From: Methylobacteriaceae bacterium
GTDB taxonomy: Bacteria > Pseudomonadota > Alphaproteobacteria > Rhizobiales > Beijerinckiaceae
NCBI GenBank assembly: GCA_020638135.1
Contig: JACKJE010000017.1
Span: 10,779 to 74,778, forward strand
Length of the DNA stretch: 64,000 nucleotides
Reading direction: 5' to 3'
Made by a program: the position numbers and the translations under genes. Below the pieces are notes generated by a model. The model did not search any database. It had not been told where the DNA came from and was given only the letters and a program-made list of their open reading frames with translations. Shown piece by piece: positions 39,045 to 47,428 of the stretch; the first letter of the stretch is position 1, and every line of letters begins with the position of its first letter.

Positions 39045-39901
39045 ATGCTCGAACGCAAGCCCAGTCGAACCGCCGTCGGCGCATGCGGGATACCGCGCCG
39101 CGCATCAATCCTCGATGAAGGCGCGGTGTTTTCGGACCCGTACGCATGTGTTCGATTTCTCGGCGAAGAAAGCCGAAGCCGTGATCCACGGACTATCTTC
39201 TTCCGGAGCACCGCGCCGCTCAGGCTGTTCATGGCGGCGCAGAAACCGCTTTGCCGGGTATCTCGCGGATGCGGTCTCGCGCGGCGTGCGTCAGGCCGTC
39301 GTGCTCGGCGCGGGCCTCGATACGCTTTCACTTGCGCAATCCCCATGCGGCGCTTGGCGTAGAATGTTCAGAGATGATCATCCGGCGACGCAGCTCACAA
39401 ATGCGGCGGCTGAAGGCTTCAGCTTTGCAATTCGCGAGAATGTCAGTTTGTCGCCAAATCGATTTCGAACGCGACAAGCTCACTCAAACTTGCGGCAGCC
39501 GGTTTTGACAAAAAGAAAAGAGCCCGCGTTTTTCATTTGGCTGGGCGTGGTCCCTATCTGACCGCCAGACGATTGCGCCGCCGACTTACTCTAGCGGAAA
39601 TCCGGTGACATTGCATTCGCCAGGTTGGTGTTCGACTACGGCGAACCGCTCGACAACTACCCGCCGGACAAGCGTGCGAAATTGCCGCGCTCGCCGCCTA
39701 CACCCGCGCGGCGCTCGGCGAGCCGTGCTCGGTATTTTCAGCCTCGGGAGATCGCGCAGCTTCTCGCTGCGCGCATGGCCTTACGAACAGAATGACCTCA
39801 GGCAACTCGAGATCGCCGTCAGATACTTCGGCGCCGACCCCGGCACTACGTCGCCGAGCGTCGGCGCTTGCACATATTGCTTCACGCACGCCGGAAACTG
39901 A
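39045..39901 (+). pseudogene. SAM-dependent methyltransferase (TIGR00027 / leucine carboxyl methyltransferase-like), frameshifted
   Basis: From ATG 39045: MLERKPSRTAVGA, then ILDEGAVFSDPYA, FLGEESRS / AEAVIHGLSSS, the SAM-binding core SRGVRQAVVLGAGLDTLS, then FDKKK-like, AFFIWLGVVPYL-like, LVFDYGEPLDNYPPDK and VRYFGADPGTTSPSVGA. The order matches the O-methyltransferase family of ~285 residues often called YktD-like. At least five frame changes interrupt it. The substrate is unknown. Confidence 0.68.
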
Positions 39902-39920
39902 GACGCGCCCCTCGTGATAA

Positions 39921-40700
39921 TCAATGCAGGATCTGGCTGAGGAACAATTGCGTGCGTTCGTGTTGCGGATTGGAGAAGAAGGCGTCGGGCGTGTTCATCT
40001 CGACGATCTCGCCCTGGTCCATGAAGATCACGCGATCGGCGACCTGACGCGCAAAGCCCATTTCATGCGTGACGCAGAGCATGGTCATGCCTTCGTCGGC
40101 GAGCGAGACCATGGTGTCGAGCACCTCTTTCACCATTTCAGGGTCGAGCGCCGACGTCGGCTCGTCGAACAGCATGATCTTGGGGTTCATGCATAGCGAG
40201 CGGGCGATGGCGACGCGCTGCTGCTGGCCGCCGGAGAGCTGGCCCGGATATTTGTTGGCCTGTTCGGGAATGCGCACGCGCTCGAGATATTTCATCGCGA
40301 CTTTTTCGGCGCCAGCCGCTGCGGCATCTTGCGCACCCAGATCGGCGCCAGCGTGCAATTCTCGAGAATGGTGAGGTGCGGGAAGAGGTTGAAGTGCTGG
40401 AAGACCATCCCGACCTCGCGCCGCACCTCGTCGATGCGCTTGAGATCGTTGGTCAGCTCCGTTCCATCGACGATGATCTGGCCCTGCTGGTGCTCCTCCA
40501 GCCGGTTGATGCAGCGGATCATGGTCGACTTGCGGAGCCCGAGGGACCGCAGATCACGATTTTCTCGCCGCGCGACACGTCGAGATTGATGTTCCTCAGA
40601 ACGTGGAAGGTTCCGTACCACTTGTTGACGCCGACCAGCCGGATCGCCGGCCGGTCGATGTCGCCGCCTGTTCTCAGGCAAGGTTCGTCACGCGAGCCTC
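39921..40700 (-). CDS. Polar amino acid ABC transporter ATP-binding protein (AapP/GlnQ-like), frameshifted
   Basis: The clean C-terminal half has the ABC signature [13 protein letters not shown], Walker [16 protein letters not shown] and the H-loop [16 protein letters not shown]. Upstream, [23 protein letters not shown] completes Walker A after a shift near 40540, and [19 protein letters not shown] is the Q-loop. Another shift lies near 40315. The nearest family is the AapP/GlnQ ATPase of polar amino acid importers. No permease or binding protein gene is adjacent, so it is an orphan here. The 5' end is approximate. Confidence 0.82.
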
Positions 40701-41108
40701 GGGCGCCCCGGCCGAAGCGCGACGTCAGAATGTCACGGCGCGCCGCGAACCGCTAGCCGCCCGCGCGGGTCAGCACGGATCACAATACTTCCGCACCGCG
40801 GAAAACCGTCAGGCGCCTGGCTTCGTAATACCAGGCAAGGCGCATCCCGGGCTCGCCGCTCTCGCCAGTCAAACGCGAGCGGCGGCGGCGAAAAAAATAT
40901 CGTATGTCAGCAGCAGTAAGACTTCGCGCCTGAGCGCGCCATATATGCGGCGACATCAGATCCCGGAGAGGGCATGGTTGGCCGCCGAAGTTATGCGCAC
41001 TCACGAGCAATCACTTGCCTGTGGGGATTATCTCGGCGAACTACTCAACCATAGATTGCGCTCATCGGCTGAACGATGCAGCGCAGCACAACATAAGGAG
41101 AAAAGACT
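40701..41108. other. Region without a recognisable gene
   Basis: About 400 bases between the orphan ABC ATPase and the secreted repeat protein. Neither strand holds a run I can match to a family. An A-rich stretch (gaaaaaaatatcg) lies near 40890. A GGAG-like site (aaggagaaaag) at the right end belongs to the next gene. Given the frameshifts around it, a damaged short gene cannot be excluded. Confidence 0.5.
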
Positions 41109-41585
41109 ATGAAAACATCAAGATCCGCCCTTCTCGCCTCGGCTCTCGCGTTCGGCAGCGTGGCTGCCGCCACGGCATATGCCCCGGAAGAGCAACGGCC
41201 ATTTCCGACAGCTTCGGCTTCGCGGCGGGAAGGTTCGAGCACCGTCGTGACTACTTCTATCGCGCCGGAAGCCTTGTGGCGCGGTTCACAACGCTTCGTA
41301 TCGTGCGCCGGAGGGTCGGGCTTCAGGGTCACCGCGTCGTACCGCCAGCCCAGGGGCAGCCGGAACTTTGAACGACGAGCTGCGCGGGCGTAGCGGGAGG
41401 AGCTGGCTCCGACGTGACCGCTCCCTGCCGCGCCCTGAAGGCGAAAGTGGTGCACCACTTCATACCGCGCGCCGGAGGTCGGGCTTCGTGGTCACCGCCT
41501 CCTATCGCCAGCCCGAGGCGGCCAGAACTTCCAGACGGCGAGCTTCAAGGCGCCCGAAGGCAATTTCGTTCCGGCGTTCGCGTAA
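41109..41585 (+). pseudogene. Exported protein with internal repeat, frameshifted
   Basis: A signal peptide (MKTSRSALLASALAFGSVAAATAYA) starts at ATG 41109, with aaggagaa upstream. Two related segments occur: GFRVTASYRQPRG (near 41315) and GFVVTASYRQPEA (near 41485); the second continues, in a shifted frame, GQNFQTASFKAPEGNFVPAFA to a TAA at 41583-41585. The intervening DNA also needs frame changes. I know no function; small secreted proteins with such a repeat are found in this order. The end is inferred from the corrected frame. Confidence 0.5.
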
Positions 41586-41686
41586 GCAATTCGCGTCGCC
41601 TGGCCAACCTGGGCGTCGAGGGGCGGAACCACGGTTCCGCCCCTTGTTCGTTTGCACGTCGACAGCACGCAGGCCGTCCATCCCGT

Positions 41687-42619
41687 TCATCGATCCGTGC
41701 GCACGGCGCGAACTCGCTCGCTCAAGAAATCGATGAAGACGCGCACCTTGGAATCCATGGTGGCGCGGCGGCGATAGAATAGCGACAGCTCCAGCCTGTC
41801 GGCGATCCGCCAATCTTCCAGCACGACCTCGAGCAGGCCCGCTTCGATAGAAGGTCGCGCCAGCGTGTCGAGCAGCAAGGCGACGCCCTGCCCGCGCAAG
41901 GCAAAATCGAGTGGGACGATTGGATCGGTCGCCGCCACCGCGAAGCGGAACGACAATTCCTCGCGCCGCTCGCCACGGACGAACGACCAGACGGGCGGCA
42001 CGGGCGAAGGGCCGGAAATATTGCTGGCGGCAAGCAGGCCGGCCATCGGCATCGACAGCAGGTCTGCGGGCTTGCCCGGACGCCCGATTTTCTCCAGCGC
42101 GGCCGGCGTCGCGACGAGACGATATTCCGACACGAACAGCGTCCGCTTCACATAGCTCGAGTCCGGCTGCGCGCCGACGCGGATCGCCAGGTCGCAATTG
42201 TTTTCGACGAGATCGATCGCCTGGTTGGTGACGATGAACTCGACCCGCACATCCGGATATTTCTGGCGGAACGCGGGAACATGTGGCAGCAGCGCGGTGT
42301 AGAGCAGCGCGTATGGCACCACTATGCGCAGGACGCCGGCCGGCGTGTCGTGATGAACGATCGCCAGCGATTCCGCCTCCTCGATCGCCGCAAAGCCGCG
42401 CGAGGCGGCCTCATAGACCTCGCGTCCGACTTCCGTCACCGACAGGCGGCGCGTGGTGCGGTTGAGCAATGTGATGCCGAGCCGCGTCTCGAGTTCCTGT
42501 ATCTTGCGGCTGACCGTGCCCGGCGGCAGGCCGAGCTGGCGCGCCGCGCCGATGAAGCTCTGGCGGTCGACGACGGCGACGAATACCAGCAGATCGTCGA
42601 ACTTCTTCACTGCGGTCAC
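41687..42619 (-). CDS. LysR family transcriptional regulator
   Basis: 310 residues, intact. The N-terminal HTH (FDDLLVFVAVVDRQSFIGAARQLGLPPGTVSRKIQELE) and ITLLNRTTRRLSVTEVG are typical of the LysR subgroup close to DmlR/AaeR-like regulators. The effector domain (residues ~95-300) follows. Its ATG overlaps the stop of the CoA-transferase by 4 nt on the same strand, so here the regulator is downstream and cotranscribed rather than divergent. It may control that transferase. Confidence 0.92.
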   Translation of the reverse strand: MTAVKKFDDLLVFVAVVDRQSFIGAARQLGLPPGTVSRKIQELETRLGITLLNRTTRRLSVTEVGREVYEAASRGFAAIEEAESLAIVHHDTPAGVLRIVVPYALLYTALLPHVPAFRQKYPDVRVEFIVTNQAIDLVENNCDLAIRVGAQPDSSYVKRTLFVSEYRLVATPAALEKIGRPGKPADLLSMPMAGLLAASNISGPSPVPPVWSFVRGERREELSFRFAVAATDPIVPLDFALRGQGVALLLDTLARPSIEAGLLEVVLEDWRIADRLELSLFYRRRATMDSKVRVFIDFLSERVRAVRTDR

Positions 42620-43785
42620 AGGACGCCAGCGGCGCGCAGCCCGGCGATCTCCTGCGCGTCATAGCCGATCTCGCGCAAGACGTCCGCCGTATGCGCGCCG
42701 AGCGGCGGCGTCGGCGTTTCGATCTTGCCGGGCGTCCGCGAGAGTTCGACGGGCTGGCCGACCAGCGTCGTCTCGCCGAGCTTGGGATGGACCACGCTCT
42801 GCGCGATGCCGAGCGCTTTCACCTGGGGATCGGCAAAGACCTGATCGACCGTATAGATCGGGCCGCAAGGCACGCCGACGGCGTTGAGCCGATCGATCCA
42901 TTCGCGCGCCGGCCTGGCGCTGGTCATCTCCGCGATGATTTCATACAGCGCGGCGCGATTGCGTGAGCGGCGCGCGCCATCGGCGAAACGCGCATCGTCG
43001 ACGATGCGCTGCAGGCCGAGTTCCTCGCACAGTTTGCGCCACATGTCCTCGCCCGAAGCTGCGATGTTGATCAGCCCGTCCGCCGCTGGAAACACGCCCA
43101 TGGGATAGACGGTCGGATGATCGTTGCCGGCCTGCGGCGGCACGACGCCATCCATCAGCCACCGCGTGGCCTGAAAATCGAGCAGCCCGATCTGCGCCTG
43201 CAAGAGCGATGTCTTGACCCACTGGCCTTCGCCCGAAACTTCGCGTTCGAGAAGCGCCGTGAGGACGCCGAGCGCGCAATAGAGGCCCGCCGCCATGTCC
43301 GCGACCGCAATGCCGGCGCGCACGGGTCCCTGCCCCGGCAGGCCGGTGATCGACATCAGCCCGCCCATGCCCTGCGCGATCTGGTCAAAGCCCGGCCGCA
43401 TGCGGTAGGGGCCCTCCTGGCCGTAGCCGGAAATGCTGGCGTAGACGATGCGCGGATTGATCGCGCGCACCGCCTCGTAGTCGACGCAGAGGCGCGTCTT
43501 CACGTCGGGACGGAAGTTCTCGACGACGACATCGGCCGTCTCCACCAGACGCCGGAAGACCGCGAGGCCCTGCGGGTGTTTCAGGTCGAGCGTGATACTG
43601 CGCTTGTTGCGATGCAGGTTCTGGAAATCGGAACTGAGCCTGGGCTCGTCGACCAGGCTCTGTTCGGGCGGTTCGACCTTGATAACGTCGGCGCCGAAAT
43701 CGGCGAACTGGCGGACAGCTGTCGGTCCCGAGCGAACACGCGTGAGATCGATCACACGAAATCGTCCGAGCGCGCCGCGCTTCAT
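42616..43785 (-). CDS. CoA-transferase family III (CaiB/BaiF)
   Basis: 389 residues, intact. Family III motifs: RVIDLTRVRSGPTAVRQFADFGADVIKVEPP, the NKRSITLDLKHPQG region, ADVVVENFRPDV with the catalytic-site Asp, and ISGYGQEGPYRMRPGFDQIAQGMGG. Such enzymes move CoA between carboxylic acids such as formate/oxalate, carnitine, succinate or mesaconate; the substrate is unknown. It is cotranscribed with the downstream LysR gene. Confidence 0.92.
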   Translation of the reverse strand: MKRGALGRFRVIDLTRVRSGPTAVRQFADFGADVIKVEPPEQSLVDEPRLSSDFQNLHRNKRSITLDLKHPQGLAVFRRLVETADVVVENFRPDVKTRLCVDYEAVRAINPRIVYASISGYGQEGPYRMRPGFDQIAQGMGGLMSITGLPGQGPVRAGIAVADMAAGLYCALGVLTALLEREVSGEGQWVKTSLLQAQIGLLDFQATRWLMDGVVPPQAGNDHPTVYPMGVFPAADGLINIAASGEDMWRKLCEELGLQRIVDDARFADGARRSRNRAALYEIIAEMTSARPAREWIDRLNAVGVPCGPIYTVDQVFADPQVKALGIAQSVVHPKLGETTLVGQPVELSRTPGKIETPTPPLGAHTADVLREIGYDAQEIAGLRAAGVL

Positions 43786-43879
43786 TTTCGTTCCTCCCGC
43801 TCCGCCGCAGCGTCACGCGCGAAGGATGCGCCGCGTCGCCGCGCGGATCAACCGCGTATCGGACCGTCGCGAGAGGAGC

Positions 43880-44398
43880 TTAGCGCAGCGCTTTTGGCAG
43901 GCGGCGCTTCCAGCGCTCGCTGCGCGGCAGTTCGCTGGTAGCAGCGCGCCGTACGTTCGAGCGGGCGCTGGCGCCGACGGGGGCGGCTGGCGTGGTTGGC
44001 GCCTGACGGGCGGGCTGCGGCGCGGGCGCGGCCGGCGCGGACTCCTTGACCTCGACCTGCGTCTTGCGCGGCCGGCCGCGCTTGCGCGGCGCCAGTGGCG
44101 CCAGATCCTCGGGGCCGCGTTCCTTGCGCGGGCGGCCACGCTTGCGCGGCGCGAGCACCGCGTCGTCGTCCCCGGCGACCTTGGCGGCGTCGATAGCGGC
44201 CTCGGTCACCAGGCAGGGCAGGATGCGGCGCTGCGCCTCGGCGACCGCCGTCGGCGCGGGCTCCACTGGCGCGAACACGACCGATGCGGCCGGCGGCGCG
44301 GGAACGGGCGCGGGCGGCTCGACGAGGGAAGGCTTCTTTGCCAGCGAGGTCGGCCGTCGTTTGACTTCAACCGTGAAAGATCTTGATGGTTTGCGCAT
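43880..44398 (-). CDS. AT-hook protein, Pro/Ala-rich
   Basis: 172 residues from ATG 44398. Two identical AT-hook motifs, RKRGRPRK, at residues 85-92 and 105-112, each preceded by LAP, probably arose by duplication. The rest is low-complexity: Pro/Ala/Val-rich at 25-60 and Ala/Pro-rich at 120-145, with a basic C terminus. It should bind the minor groove of AT-rich DNA and might act as a nucleoid-associated protein. No enzymatic domain is seen. Confidence 0.72.
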   Translation of the reverse strand: MRKPSRSFTVEVKRRPTSLAKKPSLVEPPAPVPAPPAASVVFAPVEPAPTAVAEAQRRILPCLVTEAAIDAAKVAGDDDAVLAPRKRGRPRKERGPEDLAPLAPRKRGRPRKTQVEVKESAPAAPAPQPARQAPTTPAAPVGASARSNVRRAATSELPRSERWKRRLPKALR

Positions 44399-44495
44399 GG
44401 GGGCTCTGCGGGCCGACGCCGCCAAATACCGGCAGAATCGACGATTGCAAGTGTTCAATTGTCTTGCATGCGGCGCGCCCTGCGTCAACGAGCGC

Positions 44496-44774
44496 TCAAC
44501 GCGCCGTGGCGCCGCCTCTCGCGACCTTGCGGAGCGTGTCGACCATCACGTCGGTCTGCAGCGCATCGCGGGCGCGCTCCTCGCGCTCGCTCGCCCAGGC
44601 GATCGCCGCGCACAGGCGCAGATACCGGCCCTGGCGGAGCGCCATGTCCACGAAAGACGCGTCGTCGAACATGGCCTGAAGCTTCTCGCGTCGCGCCGTC
44701 GCGCGTTCCAGCGCTGCCTGACGGTCCGGCGCCGATGGCTGAAAAGTCTGGCTTTGCCTGTAGGCCGCGCTCAT
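44496..44774 (-). CDS. Small hypothetical protein (92 aa)
   Basis: 92 residues with ggaggagag upstream of ATG 44774, which makes the start secure. It is predicted to be helical and rich in Ala/Arg (RQAALERATARREKLQAMFDD, LRLCAAIAWASEREERARDAL). No signal peptide or membrane segment. I do not recognise a family. It is followed by the AT-hook gene on the same strand. Confidence 0.55.
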   Translation of the reverse strand: MSAAYRQSQTFQPSAPDRQAALERATARREKLQAMFDDASFVDMALRQGRYLRLCAAIAWASEREERARDALQTDVMVDTLRKVARGGATAR

Positions 44775-45115
44775 CGTCTCTCCTCCGACCGGAGGCTAGC
44801 GCTTGTTTGGTTTATGGACGGTTACCGCAGTGTGTTCGCGAAGTAACGCTTCAAAAAAACTACCGAACGCCTGCGGCCGTTTTGAGGCGCCAAAATGCGG
44901 CTGCGGCTGCGCGCCGGGGCGAACGCCTTTGCAACCCTTCAGACTTTCCAACGGCTTGGCTTCGCGTCCGCATGGCGCGACGCATCCGCCCCGCATGTCG
45001 GCGACCGACCGGCATGGAGCTCGGGGGTAAGACTGACGTTCAGGCAGCCTTTACTTCGCGTCCGCGACTGATAACGTTTGTCGCAGTATTGCGGCCGGCC
45101 GATGGAAGAAAGATC
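44775..45115. other. Intergenic region upstream of the acyltransferase gene
   Basis: About 340 bases with divergent genes on both sides, so promoters for both should be here. No reading frame looked real. A tract of seven A residues lies near 44853, and a short CTGA-cgt-TCAG dyad lies at 45032-45042. I could not assign a binding site. Confidence 0.5.
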
Positions 45116-45790
45116 ATGAACGCGCATCAGCGCGTGCCTACATTCAACGAAAAGGTCGCCGAAGTCCTTAAGACCGTGACCTATCGCATTGCGCGGTCCG
45201 CGGAGGACCGGGATGCGATTTTCGGGTTGCGCTACCGCGGCTATCTGCTGGACGGCGGGATCAGCCCGAATGCGCGCGAGCGATTCCAGGACCCGTGGGA
45301 CGATGTCGCCAACGGCGTCGTAATGGGCATGTATTTCGGCGACCGGCTCGCCAGTTCGGTTCGCTTCCACACAAACAATACGCCGGACGCGCGCTTGCCG
45401 GCGATGGATACGTTCGGCGACGCGCTCGAACCTTATCTAGCCTCCGGCAAGCTGATCATCGACCCGACGCGCTTCGTCATCGATCCGGAATTCGCGCGCA
45501 TGGGGCCGGACCTGCCTTTTCTGACGCTGCGCATGATTTCGATGGCCGCGGAGCACTACGGCGCCGGTTACGTTCTGGCGACCGTGCGCGCCGAACATGT
45601 CGTCATGTATCGCCGGGTGATCGGCCATAAGCCGATCAGCGAACCGCGGACCTATCCCATGCTTGCGCGCAAGATCGTCTGCATGATCACGGATATCGAG
45701 ACCTTGCGCGCGACGGCCTATACGCGCCACCCGTTCCTGCGGTCGACGCCGGAAGAGCGTGTCGCCGTGTTTGGTCCACAGGTTCCCTGA
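45116..45790 (+). CDS. LuxI/FeeM-like N-acyltransferase
   Basis: 224 residues. RSAEDRDAIFGLRYRGYLLDGGISPN is the conserved opening of the autoinducer-synthase-like GNAT group (FeeM/N-acyl amino acid synthase). GMYFGDRLASSVRFH and IDPTRFVIDPEFARMGPDLPFLTLRM follow, and YVLATVRAEHVVMYRRVIGHKPISEPRTYP completes the fold. FeeM joins acyl chains from ACP to amino acids; LuxI makes acyl-homoserine lactones. The C terminus is short and no ACP, desaturase or LuxR gene is adjacent. The product is therefore unknown. Confidence 0.75.
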   Translation: MNAHQRVPTFNEKVAEVLKTVTYRIARSAEDRDAIFGLRYRGYLLDGGISPNARERFQDPWDDVANGVVMGMYFGDRLASSVRFHTNNTPDARLPAMDTFGDALEPYLASGKLIIDPTRFVIDPEFARMGPDLPFLTLRMISMAAEHYGAGYVLATVRAEHVVMYRRVIGHKPISEPRTYPMLARKIVCMITDIETLRATAYTRHPFLRSTPEERVAVFGPQVP

Positions 45791-45880
45791 CCTGCGCCAC
45801 AGTCCCTGATTTTAGTGGCTTTGCGGGCGCATGCGTCGCAATGTCGCTTGCCTGAATCGCCATGTGGCCGACGATACGCC

Positions 45881-45894
45881 TTGCGGCAGATCAA
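45881..45894 (+). promoter_or_regulatory. FNR/FixK-type site before ccoG
   Basis: TTGCGGCAGATCAA fits TTG-N8-CAA and nearly the FixK/FnrL consensus TTGA-N6-TCAA (one mismatch). A TATCAT -10 candidate (45915-45920) would give a start near 45927, placing the site centre at about -40, the class II activation position. ccoG starts at 45956. Confidence 0.65.
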
Positions 45895-45955
45895 GGCGGG
45901 CCTTAGGTGAGCGCTATCATATGCAAAAAATCGAATACATGAATCGGCGACCGGA

Positions 45956-47395
45956 ATGAGCGAAGACTCCACTCTGATTACCGGACCGCTCTATGCGGCC
46001 CGCAAGAAGGTCTACCCGCAGGCGACGCACGGGACGTATCGCAAGATCAAGTGGGGCCTGCTGATCTTCTGCCTGGCGGTCTATTATCTCCTGCCCTTCG
46101 TGCGCTGGGATCGCGGGCCGGGCCTTCCCAACCAGGCCGTTCTGGTCGACCTGCCGCACCGGCGCTTCTACTTCTTCTTCATCCAGCTGTGGCCGCAGGA
46201 AGTCTACTTCTTCACCGGCCTGCTGGTGCTCGCTGCACTGACGCTGTTCCTGATGAACGCGCTCGCCGGCCGCATCTGGTGCGGCTACCTGTGCTGGCAG
46301 ACGGTTTGGACGGACCTGTTCTACGCGGTCGAGCGCTGGGTCGAGGGCGACCGGCGCGACCGCATCATGAAGGACAAGAAGGGCTGGACCTTCCAGCACA
46401 TCCGCGAAGTCGGGCTGAAGCACTTCCTGTGGCTGATGATCGCCTGGTGGACCGGCGGCGTGGGTTCTGTATTTCGACGACGCGCCAACGCTGGTGCGCC
46501 AGCTCGCGACCTTCCAGGCGCCGTTCTCCGCCTACCTCTGGATCGGCATTCTCACGGCCACGACATACATTTTCGCCGGCCATATGCGCGAGCAGGTGTG
46601 CTCTACATGTGCCCGTGGCCGCGCATCCAGGCGGCGCTGACCGACGAATGGGCGCTCAACGTCACCTACAAGGTCGATCGCGGCGAACCGCGCATGTCGG
46701 TCAAGAAGTCGGAAGCCGCCCATCTCAAGGGGCTCGCCGCCGGCGATTGCATCGATTGCAACCAGTGCGTCGCGGTCTGCCCGACGGGCACCGATATTCG
46801 AAAGGGACTGCAGCTCGGCTGCGTGCAGTGCGGCCTGTGCATCGACGCCTGCGACAATGTCATGAAGGAGATCGGCCGTCCGACGCGGCTCATCGGCTAT
46901 GACACCGACATCAACATGGCGCGCCGCAGGGAAGGCAAGCCGCCGGTCTATCGTTTCATCCGGGCGCGCACGATCCTCTATGCGGCCGTGATGGCGATCG
47001 TCGGCTCGGTGATGCTCTATGCGCTGCTCAATCGCACGACCGCGCTGATCGCGGCGCAGCACAACCGCAACCCGCTGTTCGTGACGTTGTCCGACGGACA
47101 TGTGCGCAACGACATGACCGTGCACCTGTCCAACAAGGGCGGCACGCCGCGCACCTTCGCGCTGACGGTTCTGGGGCTCGATCAGGCCAGGCTCTCGGCC
47201 GTGGGCGTGGAGCCCGCCGCCGACGGCCGCCTGCTGGTGGAAGTGGAGCCCGACCGCGTGCGCGACCTGCGGGTCAGCATCACGGCGCCGGGCGGCGCGG
47301 CCAAGACCGACAACACGCCGATCACGGTGGTGGCGACCGATGTCGCGAACGGCGAAGTGCTGAAGGTCAGCGAACACTTCTTCGCGCCGAAGTGA
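45956..47395 (+). CDS. ccoG: Cytochrome c oxidase accessory protein CcoG (compensated frameshifts)
   Basis: 479 residues. The N-terminal helices (KWGLLIFCLAVYYLLPFVRWDRG), AGRIWCGYLCWQTVWTDLF, and the ferredoxin part DCIDCNQCVAVCPTGTDIRKG with LGCVQCGLCIDACDNVM identify CcoG (RdxA/FixG), a copper/iron-sulfur protein for cbb3 oxidase assembly. Between about 46460 and 46600 the frame is wrong: VLYFDDAPTLVRQLATFQAP and YLWIGILTATTYIFAGHMRE read in another frame. Two opposite shifts thus garble about 45 residues while the rest stays in frame. The promoter carries an FNR/FixK-like site. Confidence 0.92.
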   Translation: MSEDSTLITGPLYAARKKVYPQATHGTYRKIKWGLLIFCLAVYYLLPFVRWDRGPGLPNQAVLVDLPHRRFYFFFIQLWPQEVYFFTGLLVLAALTLFLMNALAGRIWCGYLCWQTVWTDLFYAVERWVEGDRRDRIMKDKKGWTFQHIREVGLKHFLWLMIAWWTGGVGSVFRRRANAGAPARDLPGAVLRLPLDRHSHGHDIHFRRPYARAGVLYMCPWPRIQAALTDEWALNVTYKVDRGEPRMSVKKSEAAHLKGLAAGDCIDCNQCVAVCPTGTDIRKGLQLGCVQCGLCIDACDNVMKEIGRPTRLIGYDTDINMARRREGKPPVYRFIRARTILYAAVMAIVGSVMLYALLNRTTALIAAQHNRNPLFVTLSDGHVRNDMTVHLSNKGGTPRTFALTVLGLDQARLSAVGVEPAADGRLLVEVEPDRVRDLRVSITAPGGAAKTDNTPITVVATDVANGEVLKVSEHFFAPK

Positions 47396-47399
47396 CCGG

Positions 47400-47428
47400 A
47401 TCGCCATTCAAGCTATCTGAATGGCGAT
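47400..47428. terminator. Hairpin between convergent ccoG and hydratase genes
   Basis: A perfect 11-bp stem (ATCGCCATTCA / TGAATGGCGAT) with a 7-nt loop. It overlaps the last codons of the leftward hydratase gene and sits 5 nt after the ccoG stop. No T run follows on either strand, so it could be a bidirectional or Rho-aided terminator, or a transcript-stabilising hairpin. Confidence 0.6.

Noticed and set aside
44085..44155. Possible CRISPR-like or tandem repeat
   Set aside because: The direct repeat is simply the DNA encoding the two AT-hook units.
45032..45042. Lux-box-like dyad CTGA-cgt-TCAG upstream of the FeeM-like gene
   Set aside because: Only 4-bp arms, too short to separate from chance and not a lux-box match.
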